Assembly: GCA_049446715.1 (NCBI GenBank)
Contig: JBMTQX010000003.1
Span: 33,756-97,755 of the forward strand
Direction of reading: 5' to 3'
DNA length: 64,000 bases
From: Eutrophocola sp049446715
Lineage (GTDB): Bacteria > Pseudomonadota > Gammaproteobacteria > Pseudomonadales > Pseudohongiellaceae
Made by a program: the position numbers and the translations under genes. A model generated the notes under the pieces. That model worked only from the letters and a program-made list of their open reading frames with translations. It searched no databases and had not been told where the DNA came from. Numbering within the stretch: position 1 is the stretch's first letter; each line of letters starts with the position of its first letter. This document shows positions 16,924 to 26,494 of the stretch, piece by piece.

Positions 16924-18717
16924 ATGCATCGATACACATCATTGCCAGCGGCGCTGGCCATTTTCCTGGCAACCCCCAGTTTGCTGGCACAACCCGGCAT
17001 ACCGGGTGAGCGGTCGGCCTTTTTTGGCGACCTGCATCTGCACACCAGTTTGTCCTTCGATGCCGCAGCGTCCGGGGTAACCACCACGCCTGAAGATGCT
17101 TACCGCTTTGCGAAAGGGCAGCCTGTGCAGTATCTCGGACGTACCGTGAAACGCAACCGGCCACTGGACTTTCTCGCCGTCACCGATCACGGGGAGTATC
17201 TGGGCATCGCCCTGGAAGCGGCTGATCCCGATGGCCTCTTTGCCGATACCGACTGGCCTGCCACACTGCGGCAGGCCAACGGTAACGTGCTGCAGTTCAT
17301 GAGCCGGTTTTCGGCCAGCGGTTTTCGCGGCACAGCGCCGGCCATTGCCGAGTTCGTCACGGAACCGCTGATCACCAGCCACTGGCAGCGTGTAAAGGCA
17401 GTGGCACAGCGGCATTACCAGCCAGGCACGTTTACCTCGTTTATTGCCTACGAATGGTCACCGATGCCGGGTGGCGCGCATTTGCATCGCAACGTGATTT
17501 TTCGAGGCCCCGACTATCCCCAGCGGCCCTTTAGCGCCCTGGATTCACCAAACCCGGAAGACCTCTGGACCTATGTTGAGGCGCTACGTGAGCAGGACAT
17601 TGCGTCAGTACTGATTCCGCATAATGCCAACATGAGCCAGGGGATGATGTTTGCCGACTCGGATGCCTATGGCGATCCGATAACGCAGGACTATGCCCGA
17701 CGGCGTGTCACAAATGAGCGCCTCGTGGAAATTGCACAGAATAAAGGGACCAGTGAAACACGTCCCGAGTTCGGTGCACCTGATGAGTTCGCCGGGTTTG
17801 AACTGCTCTCGCTGGCCAATGAAAACGGTGCTGACCCGGCAGGGGGATATGTCCGTCCGGCCCTGGGGCGGGGGCTGGCAATTGAGGACAGGATCGGTAT
17901 CAATCCATTTCGCTTCGGATTCATTGGCAGCTCCGATTTCCATTCCGGCATCCCTGCCACCGAAGAAGACAATTTTCCCGGCGCCCTGGGCGTGTCGGAT
18001 GACATGAGTCAGCCGGCCACTGTCCTCAATGAAATCAATCCCGTGGCCAACGCACCTTCGGCCGTGTTCAGTGCCGGTGCACTGACCGGGCTCTGGGCAG
18101 AAGAGAATACGCGTGAATCTCTGTTCTCGGCTTTGCAGCGACGGGAAGCCTTTGCCACATCGGGCACCCGCATTCGCGTACGCCTGTTTGCCGGCCAGGA
18201 TTTTGATGCCGACCTGCTGGACAATCCTGACTGGGTCAGCCGCGCCTATGCGCAGGGGGTGCCAATGGGGGCCGATATTCCGCCACTTGATCGCAACAAA
18301 CCGCTGCAGCTGGTGATGCATGCCGTCAAGGATCCGGAGGGTGCCAACCTGGATCGCATCCAGGTCATCAAGATCTGGCGGGAGGGGGATGTCGTACAGG
18401 AACAGGTAATCGATGTGGCCTGGTCGGGCCGGCGCGAACCCGACACTCAGGGGCGCTTGCCAGTGGTCGGGAATACGGTCGACCTGAATACCGCGGCCTA
18501 TACCAACTCGATCGGAGCCAGCCAGCTGGCCGCGGTCTGGACAGACCCGGATCATGATCCGGATCAGTCCGCGATCTATTACGCCCGGGTACTGGAGATT
18601 CCAACGCCGCGCTGGTCGACCTACCTAGCGGTCCGCCATGACCTGCCGTTGTCCACCGCGGTCCCGGCAACCATTCAGGAGCGGGCCTGGACGTCACCGG
18701 TATTTTATACGCCCTGA
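16924..18717 (+). CDS. DUF3604 secreted protein (PHP-like metal-dependent)
   Basis: 597 aa with a Sec signal (LPAALAIFLATPSLLAQ). Metal-binding motifs resembling the PHP/amidohydrolase pattern are seen: FGDLHLHTSLSFDA (34-47), FLAVTDHGEYLG (TDH at 87-89), FIAYEWSPM and GSSDFHSG around 335-342. DUF3604 proteins are exported, often next to PQQ dehydrogenases and sulfatases in marine bacteria; their reaction is unknown. It is divergent from the quinohemoprotein gene (112 bp intergenic, likely shared promoter region) and converges on the PQQ sugar dehydrogenase. Confidence 0.92.
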   Translation: MHRYTSLPAALAIFLATPSLLAQPGIPGERSAFFGDLHLHTSLSFDAAASGVTTTPEDAYRFAKGQPVQYLGRTVKRNRPLDFLAVTDHGEYLGIALEAADPDGLFADTDWPATLRQANGNVLQFMSRFSASGFRGTAPAIAEFVTEPLITSHWQRVKAVAQRHYQPGTFTSFIAYEWSPMPGGAHLHRNVIFRGPDYPQRPFSALDSPNPEDLWTYVEALREQDIASVLIPHNANMSQGMMFADSDAYGDPITQDYARRRVTNERLVEIAQNKGTSETRPEFGAPDEFAGFELLSLANENGADPAGGYVRPALGRGLAIEDRIGINPFRFGFIGSSDFHSGIPATEEDNFPGALGVSDDMSQPATVLNEINPVANAPSAVFSAGALTGLWAEENTRESLFSALQRREAFATSGTRIRVRLFAGQDFDADLLDNPDWVSRAYAQGVPMGADIPPLDRNKPLQLVMHAVKDPEGANLDRIQVIKIWREGDVVQEQVIDVAWSGRREPDTQGRLPVVGNTVDLNTAAYTNSIGASQLAAVWTDPDHDPDQSAIYYARVLEIPTPRWSTYLAVRHDLPLSTAVPATIQERAWTSPVFYTP

Positions 18718-18742
18718 AGTCTGCGCATCAGGAAATACAGCT

Positions 18743-19951
18743 TTATTTGGGGGCGATCCGCAACACCGCAAACTCATCGCCATCAGTGAGCACATACAGG
18801 TTGCCATCGGGGCCCTGTTTTACATCACGAATGCGCTGATGCAGCTGGGTCAGCAGTTTTTCCCGGCGCAGTTCCTCGAAGTTCTCGTTCAGGACTACGC
18901 GCTCCAGTGAGCCGGTGCGGTCGATCTGGCCGTAACGCACGCTGCCGACAAACAGGTTGCCTTTCCAAGCCGGGAAGGCATCGCCGTCATAGAACATGAT
19001 GCCGCTGGGACCGATGGAGGGAATCCAGACCACCGCCGGTTGCTGGGTGCCGCGTTCCACCGGTAGTTCGGAAATTCTGGAGCCATCATAGTTGCGGCCA
19101 TAGGAGGTTGCAGGCCAGCCATAGTCAGCACCGGGGACCAGTAGATTGACTTCGTCACCGCCGTTCGGACCGTGTTCAGCAGAAAACACCTTGCCGCTGG
19201 CACGATGCACGGTCAGCCCCAGTTGGTCGCGATGACCAGATGTATAAATGGCGGGATGCATATCGTCGCGGCCAAGAAAAGGATTGTCAGCCGGAATGCT
19301 GCCGTCATCGTTCAGGCGCAGGACCTTGCCAAAGACATTGTCGAGCTCCTGGGCTTCCGGGCCAAACGGTGCGCCTGTGGTCATGTACAGCGTGCCGTCA
19401 TTACCGAAGACAATTCGCATGCCGCTGGTGCCGCCCGGTTCCCCGCTGAACAGTTCTTCCACGTTCGAGAGGCGACCATTGTCATAGCGGCCCCGCATGA
19501 TGGCCGGAATGCTGGTCTGGCGGTCGCCGTCTTTCGGACCGGCCCTGTTGTAACTGAAATAGAGCCAGTGGTTGTCGTCAAAGTCCGGGTGCAGAGCCAG
19601 GTCATTCAGGCCGCCATTGCGATAGGGCTCTGCCAGTGCCGGCATGCCCGGTACCGGGTTTGGGTCAAGGCGTGGATTCGCCCCGGTGGCGTCATGAATG
19701 ATGCGCAGGTCGCCGCCACGCTCGGATACCAGCAAGTCACCGTCCGGCAGGAAAGCCAGGGAGAACGCGCGCGGTAAGCCCTTGGCCAGCAGGGTGACTT
19801 CGATGTCATGCTGTTCGGCGGTATCGAATACATAGGGACTGTCATCGATCGTGTACGGCGCAATGCCGATTGGGGGTGCATCGGCGGCCAGGGTCAGTCC
19901 TGACACGGTCGAGGTCAACAGGAAAGTGATGGACGTAAGCGACTTGCGCAT
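18743..19951 (-). CDS. PQQ-dependent sugar dehydrogenase (glucose/sorbosone type)
   Basis: 402 aa from the ATG at 19951 (a Met 18 bp upstream is also possible). Signal peptide ITFLLTSTVSGLTLAA. The six-bladed soluble aldose-dehydrogenase fold is shown by LPDGDLLVSERGGDLRII, YFSYNRAG, FSAEHGPNGGDEVNLL (the conserved EHGP..GDE PQQ/Ca segment) and ELPVERG. It acts in the periplasm and passes electrons from aldoses or related carbonyl compounds to PQQ. It lies downstream of ankyrin gene 1 on the same strand but after a terminator. Confidence 0.92.
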   Translation of the reverse strand: MRKSLTSITFLLTSTVSGLTLAADAPPIGIAPYTIDDSPYVFDTAEQHDIEVTLLAKGLPRAFSLAFLPDGDLLVSERGGDLRIIHDATGANPRLDPNPVPGMPALAEPYRNGGLNDLALHPDFDDNHWLYFSYNRAGPKDGDRQTSIPAIMRGRYDNGRLSNVEELFSGEPGGTSGMRIVFGNDGTLYMTTGAPFGPEAQELDNVFGKVLRLNDDGSIPADNPFLGRDDMHPAIYTSGHRDQLGLTVHRASGKVFSAEHGPNGGDEVNLLVPGADYGWPATSYGRNYDGSRISELPVERGTQQPAVVWIPSIGPSGIMFYDGDAFPAWKGNLFVGSVRYGQIDRTGSLERVVLNENFEELRREKLLTQLHQRIRDVKQGPDGNLYVLTDGDEFAVLRIAPK

Positions 19952-19983
19952 GGTGGCGGCCCCCGGCATGTTTTTATTCTGAC

Positions 19984-20008
19984 AAAAACGCCAGGCATGG
20001 CCTGGCGT
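19984..20008 (-). terminator. Rho-independent terminator after ankyrin gene 1
   Basis: Read on the minus strand: stem CGCCAGGC, loop CAT, stem GCCTGGCG, then TTTTT. It separates the DUF1592-DUF1552-MBL-ankyrin operon from the PQQ sugar dehydrogenase. Confidence 0.85.
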
Positions 20009-20038
20009 GTGGGTACGGATTCTTGCGTATTCGCTGCG

Positions 20039-21691
20039 TTATGGCAAATCGCTCAGCAGCGCCACCACCGCCATGCGGCCTTCCTGGGATGGCCGGCGGC
20101 CCGGGCGGGTGTTTTCCTCGACCGGCGCCATGGCCAGATCCAGGGGTGTATTGCCTTCGGCATCACGCAGGGTCGGATCGGCCCCGCGCTCCACCAGGTG
20201 GCGGGCGACCTTGTCCCAGCCCAGCTCGGCGGCGGAATGCAGCGGCGAGCGGCCTTCATTGTCTTTCCCGGCAATATAGGTATCGAGCTTGGCGGTCAGT
20301 GTATGGCTGTCGTTGACCTGCGCGTTGATGTCGGCACCGGCGTCCAGCAGCATATCAATCGTCTTGATGGCGCGTTCCTGGATGTCCTCACCGTTGGCAC
20401 CTGTCGGACCACGGCCGTTGCCGCTCATGCCGGCGGCATACATCAGGGGAGTCAGGCGGAACACATTGCGCAGATCGACTTCGGCGCCGTTGGCCAGCAG
20501 GAATTCGATGGCTTCGTAATCATTGGAAAAAACCGCCACGTGCAGGGCAGCCGTGCCGCCACGCATGTCGTAATCGGCAAAGCGACCACGACCGGGGCCG
20601 TTGGGACGCATGCGGGTAAGCTGGTGATTGACGTCCACGCCCATGCTCACCAGGCGGCGGGCAATGTCCATGGCGGTGGTGTTGAGGTCGGCGTTGGCCA
20701 GCGGGTTAAAGGAGTCGCCAAAACCGCCAAAGGAGCGCGGTGTGAAGGAGTTCATGTCGATGGCCATGTACAGCGGGGTGCGACCGGTCATGTCCCAGAC
20801 ATCGACCTTGGCACCCTGGTCGATCAGGTACATGGCGATGTCAAAGCTCTTGTTATCGATGGCATTCAGCAGCGGAGTGACAGCATCCGGATTGGGCTGG
20901 TTGATGTCGGCACCGGCCTCGACGATGGCGACAGCGCAGCGGTAACAGCCGGAGCGGGTGGCATACAGCAGGGCGGTCAGGCCACCGGTGGGACGGAACT
21001 GCGCGCGCGGTTCGGACGTCATCTGGCGCGGCCAGTCATCGGCGACAGCCTTGACGGACACATCGGCCCCGTTCGCCACCAGCAGTTCGGCGACGTCAGG
21101 GTGATTTTCGGCGGCGGCCCACATCAGGGCAGTCTGGCCCCGGAAGGTTTCGATGGCATTCACATCGGCCTCTGCCTCGATCAGCATGTGGGCGATGTCG
21201 AGATTGCCGATGTAGGCCGCCAGCATCAGGGCGGTCTGGTTGTCCAGGTTGGGGGAATCAGGATCTGCGCCGGCTTCCAGCAGCATGCGCACCAGTGTGA
21301 TGTCGTCCAGCTTGACGGCTTCGGCCAGGGCTGATGACCCATACTGGTTGGTGACGTTCACATCGGCACCGGCGTCCAGCAGGGCAGCTACCAGGTCATG
21401 GCGTACCTTGTAAGTGGCCCACATCAGGGGGGTGGCCCCGTCCGGTGCGGATTCATTCACATCCGCACCAGGGATGGCAGACAGGGCTGTTTCATAGCGC
21501 CCGTCACGAATCAGGTCGATGAGCGTGCTCTGGGCGAATACCACTGGCGCAAATGCTGCCACCAAAATAAGGGCTGTGCCCTGCAGGAGGAGCTTTAGTC
21601 CCGAACCGGTATGCAGTGAAGTTTTATTCGCGGCTGAAGCCGCTCCCACGGTGCTCAGGTGTTGCTTTTGCTTTTGCATAAAAGTAAACAT
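20039..21691 (-). CDS. Periplasmic ankyrin-repeat protein, paralogue 1 (CxxC-containing)
   Basis: 550 aa from the ATG at 21691, two bases after the MBL stop. The N-terminus is unusual: MFTFMQKQKQHLS, then a stretch encoded by a REP-like sequence (AASAANKTS), then a hydrophobic signal (LLLQGTALILVAAFAPVVFA). About ten ankyrin repeats follow (pattern DGATPLMWA..., ALLDAGADVN). A non-repeat insert, TSEPRAQFRPTGGLTALLYA, leads to GCYRC (C249, C252), a CxxC pair conserved in all three ankyrin paralogues here. It is the last gene of the four-gene operon. Likely a periplasmic scaffold or binding partner of the upstream enzymes; no function known. Confidence 0.88.
   Translation of the reverse strand: MFTFMQKQKQHLSTVGAASAANKTSLHTGSGLKLLLQGTALILVAAFAPVVFAQSTLIDLIRDGRYETALSAIPGADVNESAPDGATPLMWATYKVRHDLVAALLDAGADVNVTNQYGSSALAEAVKLDDITLVRMLLEAGADPDSPNLDNQTALMLAAYIGNLDIAHMLIEAEADVNAIETFRGQTALMWAAAENHPDVAELLVANGADVSVKAVADDWPRQMTSEPRAQFRPTGGLTALLYATRSGCYRCAVAIVEAGADINQPNPDAVTPLLNAIDNKSFDIAMYLIDQGAKVDVWDMTGRTPLYMAIDMNSFTPRSFGGFGDSFNPLANADLNTTAMDIARRLVSMGVDVNHQLTRMRPNGPGRGRFADYDMRGGTAALHVAVFSNDYEAIEFLLANGAEVDLRNVFRLTPLMYAAGMSGNGRGPTGANGEDIQERAIKTIDMLLDAGADINAQVNDSHTLTAKLDTYIAGKDNEGRSPLHSAAELGWDKVARHLVERGADPTLRDAEGNTPLDLAMAPVEENTRPGRRPSQEGRMAVVALLSDLP
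21627..21648 (+). repeat. REP-like singlet inside the ankyrin 1 5' end
   Basis: TTCGCGGCTGAAGCCGCTCC matches the arms of the REP pairs at 46934-46997 and 49427-49488. Here it is a single unit inside the coding region, and translates on the minus strand to GAASAAN just before the signal-peptide core. Confidence 0.75.
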
Positions 21692-21693
21692 CG

Positions 21694-22659
21694 TCAGACT
21701 ACATTTCCGCCAAAATTGGTGTAGTGGGCCCACAGTCCTTTCGCCACGTCATAGAGGAACTGGTACGGGTCGTTGAACTTGCGATCGATCTCATCCATCA
21801 CGCCGGCGTCCAGGATATCCTGGGCACTGCGGCCGTTGTTGACCAACGTTGAGCAGCGTTCCCACAGGTGCCACATCATGTCGCGTTCGGCCTGGAATTC
21901 AGCCAGGGTCATGACCGGACCGTATGCTGGAACGATCAGCGTGTCGGCGTTGGCCATCTCCAGGATGTCATCCATGGCATCGACCCGTCCGCCCAGCCAG
22001 CCACCGGAAAACCAGTCCAGCGCCGGATCACGTTCAGGTGAGGCGACATCGCCCACGGCCAGCACATTGGCATCGCGCAGAAAGACATAGGCATCGCCCC
22101 GGGTATGGGCCTCAAGCAGATAGCCGGAAGTAATAGATTGCCCACCAATATCGACCGTTTCCTGTTCCCGGAACGTGTGGGTAGGCCTGCCGATTTCCGG
22201 CAATGCGGGCACCCAGACGTCCTGCGCCGGCACATAATAGTCAGCACTGAGCCACTCCCGCGTGATTTCATGGGCGTGAATGGCGGCACCATCTTCACCA
22301 AACAGCGGGTTACCGCCGCTCTGGTCGCCGTGGTAATGGGTGTTGAAAAGGGTATGAACGGGCGTGCCGTCCAGCGTCAGTTGCACCGACGGCACCATGG
22401 CGCTAGCGCCGCTGTCGACCAGCAGATAGCCTTCGGGGGTCGACAGGGCCAGGATATTGCCCGGCGCGCCACTGATTACGCTGACGTTTTCGCGCAGTAC
22501 CTGCACCGGCAGTTTTTCCGGGGCGCGCGCAACAGGGGTTTGGTTTCCGTCAGCAGGGGGCTCGGCGTCCCGGGAACAACCGGTGAGGCCGACTACCAGC
22601 GGGGCAGCCGCCAGGCCGAGCCCGGCTTTCAGGACATGTCTTCTTTGGGTGGTTTTCAT
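21694..22659 (-). CDS. Tat-exported MBL-fold metallohydrolase, paralogue 1
   Basis: 321 aa from the ATG at 22659, 13 bp after the DUF1552 stop. The N-terminus carries a twin-arginine motif (TQRRHVLKAG) together with a lipobox (VGLTGC, C28), so it is a Tat-dependent lipoprotein. The metallo-beta-lactamase core shows LLVDSGASA and NTHYHGDQSGGN, giving H108-x-H110-x-D112 but Gln113 where the classical HxHxDH motif has His. A later VLAVGDVASPERDP supplies the metal-bridging Asp region. The family recalls MBL proteins of the quinoprotein-relay type. Predicted periplasmic hydrolase of unknown substrate acting with DUF1552/DUF1592 partners. Confidence 0.9.
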   Translation of the reverse strand: MKTTQRRHVLKAGLGLAAAPLVVGLTGCSRDAEPPADGNQTPVARAPEKLPVQVLRENVSVISGAPGNILALSTPEGYLLVDSGASAMVPSVQLTLDGTPVHTLFNTHYHGDQSGGNPLFGEDGAAIHAHEITREWLSADYYVPAQDVWVPALPEIGRPTHTFREQETVDIGGQSITSGYLLEAHTRGDAYVFLRDANVLAVGDVASPERDPALDWFSGGWLGGRVDAMDDILEMANADTLIVPAYGPVMTLAEFQAERDMMWHLWERCSTLVNNGRSAQDILDAGVMDEIDRKFNDPYQFLYDVAKGLWAHYTNFGGNVV

Positions 22660-22672
22660 AAGCGGTTCGGAA

Positions 22673-24013
22673 TTACACCTCGCTGAGGATGCCGGTGCTG
22701 TTGCCGAAGGTCTCCTGCGGAATGCCCAGCTTGTCCAGGATGGTGAGATGGATATTGGCCAGCGGGGTTTTCGGTGGCGGTGTGACGTTCTTGCCACCCT
22801 TGTGTGCGCCGCTGGCGCCACCGACCAGGATTTCCGGCAGCGGATAGTTGTCATGCTGGTTGCTGTTGCCCATGTTGGAGCCGTACAGGAACAGCGAGTT
22901 GTCCAGGATCGAGCCTTCCCCTTCGGGCGTGTTCGCCAGCTTGTCCACGAAGCGGCCAAAGTGCTCCATGTGATAGGTCTGAACGCGAATCAGCTCTTCA
23001 ATGCGGGTACGGTCGTTGGTGTGGTGGCTGGTCGGGTGGAAGCCGCCGGCCACATTCACCTGCGGATAGGTGCGGTCGGTACCTTCTGCAGCCATAACCA
23101 GGGTCAGGACGCGGGTCAGATCGGCTTGGTAGGCCAGGGCCGCCAGGTCGAACATCATCTTGATCTGCTCCTCGAAATCCTCGAACACGCCTACCGGGGC
23201 AGCCGGAATATCGAGATTCGACAGGTCCTGGTTTTGGGCGATCTGGATACGGCGCTCGATTTCGCGCACGGTGTCCAGGTAGTTGGACAGGATCTCGCGG
23301 TCGCCGCTGCCCAGTTCCTTCTGCAGGACGCGGGTACGGTCGGCAATCATGTCGAGCATGCTGCGGTTCTTGGCCAGGATCAGTTCACGCTCGGCCTGGG
23401 TGTCATAGGGTCCGAGCAGCTGGATGAAGACCTTGCGCGGGTTGAATTCCATCGGCAGCGGCTGGCTGGGAGACGCGAAAGAGGTGGTTACCGCATAGAA
23501 GCCACCGTTGCCGGCCGCTACCTGTACAGTGGTTTCGGTGGCCATTTCCAATGACGGCAGGGCGGTTTCCTGGCCCAGCTGCTGGGCAATGACCTGGTCC
23601 AGCGTGGTGGCCAGGGCCGGGACAGAACCTTCGCCCGGACGCACACAGGACAGCCAGGTAGCCGGGTTCAGGGTATGCACAGAACCCAGCGCGCTGTTGT
23701 TCTCGATATTCTCGAAGGTGGTGACGTAATTCTTGTAGGGCTCCAGGGAGGCCATCATCTTGCCGAGCTGGAAGCTGTCGCCGGCACCACTGCTGGTCCA
23801 GGTATCCACTTCCGCGCCGAACGGCGTGTTGTTCATGATGGTACCGTGGGGCAGGTAGAAGAAGCCGGCACGCTTTTTCGGCATGGCCTCGACCTGTGCC
23901 AGGGCTGTGCCTGCCGGCACCATGGCTTCCAGGAACGGCAGTGCGAGCGCGACACCGCCACCACGCAGCATCTCGCGGCGGGAAATGTGTTTTTTGGTCA
24001 GAAATTTAGCCAT
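22673..24013 (-). CDS. DUF1552 Tat-exported protein, paralogue 1
   Basis: 446 aa. The N-terminus LTKKHISRREMLRGGGVALA is a twin-arginine signal, cleaved near GTALAQ (residue 39). The rest is a DUF1552 domain: GFFYLPHGTIMN, NATWLS-like PATWLSC, LPMEFNPRKVF, LALAYQADLTRVLTLVMAAE and the H-rich FHPTSHHTND segment. DUF1552 is related to DUF1501/sulfatase-like alkaline-phosphatase folds and always pairs with DUF1592 cytochromes; the reaction is unknown. It lies 27 bp after the DUF1592 gene, same operon. Confidence 0.93.
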   Translation of the reverse strand: MAKFLTKKHISRREMLRGGGVALALPFLEAMVPAGTALAQVEAMPKKRAGFFYLPHGTIMNNTPFGAEVDTWTSSGAGDSFQLGKMMASLEPYKNYVTTFENIENNSALGSVHTLNPATWLSCVRPGEGSVPALATTLDQVIAQQLGQETALPSLEMATETTVQVAAGNGGFYAVTTSFASPSQPLPMEFNPRKVFIQLLGPYDTQAERELILAKNRSMLDMIADRTRVLQKELGSGDREILSNYLDTVREIERRIQIAQNQDLSNLDIPAAPVGVFEDFEEQIKMMFDLAALAYQADLTRVLTLVMAAEGTDRTYPQVNVAGGFHPTSHHTNDRTRIEELIRVQTYHMEHFGRFVDKLANTPEGEGSILDNSLFLYGSNMGNSNQHDNYPLPEILVGGASGAHKGGKNVTPPPKTPLANIHLTILDKLGIPQETFGNSTGILSEV

Positions 24014-24040
24014 GTGCTTTCTCCTTGCCCTTTTATTCTG

Positions 24041-26494
24041 TTAATTCCGGTTGGCCACTGCGGCAACCTGTGACTCACTGCCGTTTTCCTCGGGACCCTG
24101 CATGCGGAATACGTCGTGATTGACGAGCGCTGTAATAATGGATGTGAACGTGTAGTTGTCCTGCGCGGCGGTTTTCACAATTTCCCGCACGTAGGGCATG
24201 TCAAAGTATTCGACTTCGCGATTCAGCGCATACATCATCAGGCGCTTGGCGATGGTCATGGGCAACTGGTCTTCGCGGCTCAGCAGGTGCTCACGCAGCT
24301 CGACCGGCCCGTTGATGGCTTTACCGCTGGTCAGTACCGTGGTGGCATCGATTGGCGCATCGGCAGCCCTGTCCACATCACGCCAGCGACCGGTAACATC
24401 GAAGTTCTCCAGTGCCAGCCCGGGCGGGTCAATTACACCATGGCAGGCCATACAGGTCGGGTTTTCGCGATGCTTCTCCAGGCGTGCCCGCAGGGTGGTC
24501 TGTTTTTCACCTTCGCGCACGGACAGGTCCACTTCCACATTGGGCGGTGGCGGTGCCGGCGGTGTGCCGATGATGCGATCCAGGATCCAGGCACCCCGCA
24601 GCACGGGTGAGGTGCGGTCGCCATAGGAGGTGCGCAAGAGGGTGGCACCCTTGCCGAGCAGGCCGAAGCGGTTCTCATCCTCGAGCGTGATGCGGCGGAA
24701 CTGGTCGCCGTAGACCCCTTCAATATCATACTGGGCCGCCAGGTCATCATTGACATAGGTCCAGTCGGCAGTCAGCAGTTCCTGGACCGGGCGATCCTCC
24801 AGCAGGATGCTGGACAGAAACAGGCGGATTTCGGTTTCAAAGTTGTCGCGCATGGCATCGCTGAAGCGGTTGTCCACGGGCTGGATCTGTTCCAGCTCGT
24901 CCAGGTTCAGCCAGGCCAGGGCAAAGTTTTCAATCAGGGCATTGGCGCGCGGGTCAGCCAGCATGCGTTCCACCTGGGTGGCCATCACGGTCGGATCGGC
25001 CAGCTGGCCATCGGCGGCCAGGGCAATCAGCTCCTCGTCAGGACCCTGACTCCACATTAGAAAGGACAGGCGGGTAGCCATTTCCAGGTCGTTCAGCAGA
25101 CGCGGGGATTCCTCGATGATGCGCATGGAGCGATACAGGAAGTCCGGGCTGGAGAGGATGGCCGTGACCAGTTCGATGATGCCGGCATCAAAACCACCTT
25201 CCTCGGCGCGACCAACTTCATAGAACGGCATCAACCACTCCAGGTCGTCATCGGTGACCGGACGGCGGAACGCCTTGGAGCCCAGGGTGTGAGCAATCTG
25301 CTCGGCGCAGGGACGCTCTTCGGCAGCTTCCTTGGGCTGGCAGACCAGGATCTTTTCCCGGCTTTCGCTCATGGAGAGGCCGGTCGGGTTGAACGGGCCT
25401 TCGACTTCCACACCCAGGCCGACAATCGGCATGCCTGTCACGCGGCCGTTGCCGGTGGCATTGTTGCTGGCACCCCAGGAGCGTTCGATGAAGGTGACGA
25501 TGACTTCGTGGGTACCGACTTCCACATCAGCAGACAGGCCGGCAATCTTGGCCAGGATGACGTCGCCGCCGGCAACACCGTCGCGGGTGGCAACGGCCAG
25601 GTCTTCAGGACCGCCGATCTCGACGCGGTTTACTTCGACCCCGTCCACCAGGATGACCATGGTGGCCGCGGTTTCCATACCACGCGGGTAGAGGCCGGCA
25701 TCAATATCCAGAATGCTGAAACGGTATTCGCCGTCAGCGGGAAAGAAATGGTTGAATTTCATGCCACCGCGGGTGCCCAGCGGAAAACCGTCGATGTGGT
25801 TGCGGGAGGCGCTGTTGCCGCCCTGGAAACCGATATTGCGGTTGGGCAGTTCGTGAAAGACGTTGGCAAATTTCGGGGTCGGGTTGCCCACGGCCTGGGT
25901 AGCGACCTGGCGGGCAGCGGTAATGTACTGTTCCAGGAAAGTCGGGGAGGCGCCGAGAGCATTGGCGATATTTTCAAAGCCTTCCACCTCGATCTCGCTG
26001 GGCAGAATCTGGGCCGGATCGACGGTGACACCGATCAGGTCAGACACGATGGTGGCAAACTCCGTGCGGTTCAGGCGCTGGATCGGCACATGGCCGATTT
26101 CACGATGCTCGGCGGAGGTATCAATGCTGGTTTCCAGGTATTCCACGAAACCGTCAACCAGTGCCTGCGGTGGCTGCTCGGCACCGGCTGGCGGCATCAG
26201 GCGGCCGCGCAGCTTGTTGATGGCCAATTCCCAGGTTTCCAGATCGCTGTCCAGATGATCCAGGTCCATCAGGTCAAAGGCGACCCCCCCGGAGAAATCT
26301 TCCAGGTTGTGGCAGTCCATGCAAAAATTCTGGATGAGGTCGTCGGCGGCCACATTCATGCCGTCCTGGGCCTGGGCAGACAGCAAGGGCAACCCAAGCC
26401 CGGCCGCACAGGACAAAAGCGTGGCGCTCACCCTGGCTAAACGGGTCATACGAAATTTACGGGCGGCAGCGTACTGCTGTGCTGATCCTGACAA
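24041..26494 (-). CDS. DUF1592/DUF1588/DUF1587/DUF1595/DUF1585 cytochrome-like protein, paralogue 1
   Basis: 817 aa from a TTG at 26494 that lies 5 bp after AAGGGGG; the ATG at 26449 is the alternative. A signal peptide (LLSCAAGLGLPLLSAQAQ) is followed by an N-terminal heme site CMDCH (58-62) in a cytochrome-c-like (planctomycete-type) segment, then the DUF1587 region (LNRTEFATIVSDLIGV), carbohydrate-binding-like middle, DUF1592 (LATRLSFLMWSQGPDEEL), DUF1588 (RTSYGDRTSPVLRGAWILD, then CMACH at 681-685) and DUF1585 at the end. It is the first gene of a four-gene operon. Probably a periplasmic multidomain redox protein. Confidence 0.93.
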   Translation of the reverse strand: MSGSAQQYAAARKFRMTRLARVSATLLSCAAGLGLPLLSAQAQDGMNVAADDLIQNFCMDCHNLEDFSGGVAFDLMDLDHLDSDLETWELAINKLRGRLMPPAGAEQPPQALVDGFVEYLETSIDTSAEHREIGHVPIQRLNRTEFATIVSDLIGVTVDPAQILPSEIEVEGFENIANALGASPTFLEQYITAARQVATQAVGNPTPKFANVFHELPNRNIGFQGGNSASRNHIDGFPLGTRGGMKFNHFFPADGEYRFSILDIDAGLYPRGMETAATMVILVDGVEVNRVEIGGPEDLAVATRDGVAGGDVILAKIAGLSADVEVGTHEVIVTFIERSWGASNNATGNGRVTGMPIVGLGVEVEGPFNPTGLSMSESREKILVCQPKEAAEERPCAEQIAHTLGSKAFRRPVTDDDLEWLMPFYEVGRAEEGGFDAGIIELVTAILSSPDFLYRSMRIIEESPRLLNDLEMATRLSFLMWSQGPDEELIALAADGQLADPTVMATQVERMLADPRANALIENFALAWLNLDELEQIQPVDNRFSDAMRDNFETEIRLFLSSILLEDRPVQELLTADWTYVNDDLAAQYDIEGVYGDQFRRITLEDENRFGLLGKGATLLRTSYGDRTSPVLRGAWILDRIIGTPPAPPPPNVEVDLSVREGEKQTTLRARLEKHRENPTCMACHGVIDPPGLALENFDVTGRWRDVDRAADAPIDATTVLTSGKAINGPVELREHLLSREDQLPMTIAKRLMMYALNREVEYFDMPYVREIVKTAAQDNYTFTSIITALVNHDVFRMQGPEENGSESQVAAVANRN

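Noticed and set aside
16812..17087. Longer start for the PQQ dehydrogenase
   Set aside because: It would overlap the start of the divergent DUF3604 gene and hide the lipoprotein signal inside the protein.
22660..22959. Longer start for MBL paralogue 1
   Set aside because: The additional 100 codons lie inside the DUF1552 gene in another frame; the Tat signal starts at 22659.
25289..26440. A 383-codon open frame opposite DUF1592-1
   Set aside because: Antisense shadow of a protein with clear heme motifs and domain order. The same holds for the long frames at 19997-21334 and 39824-41161 opposite the ankyrin genes.
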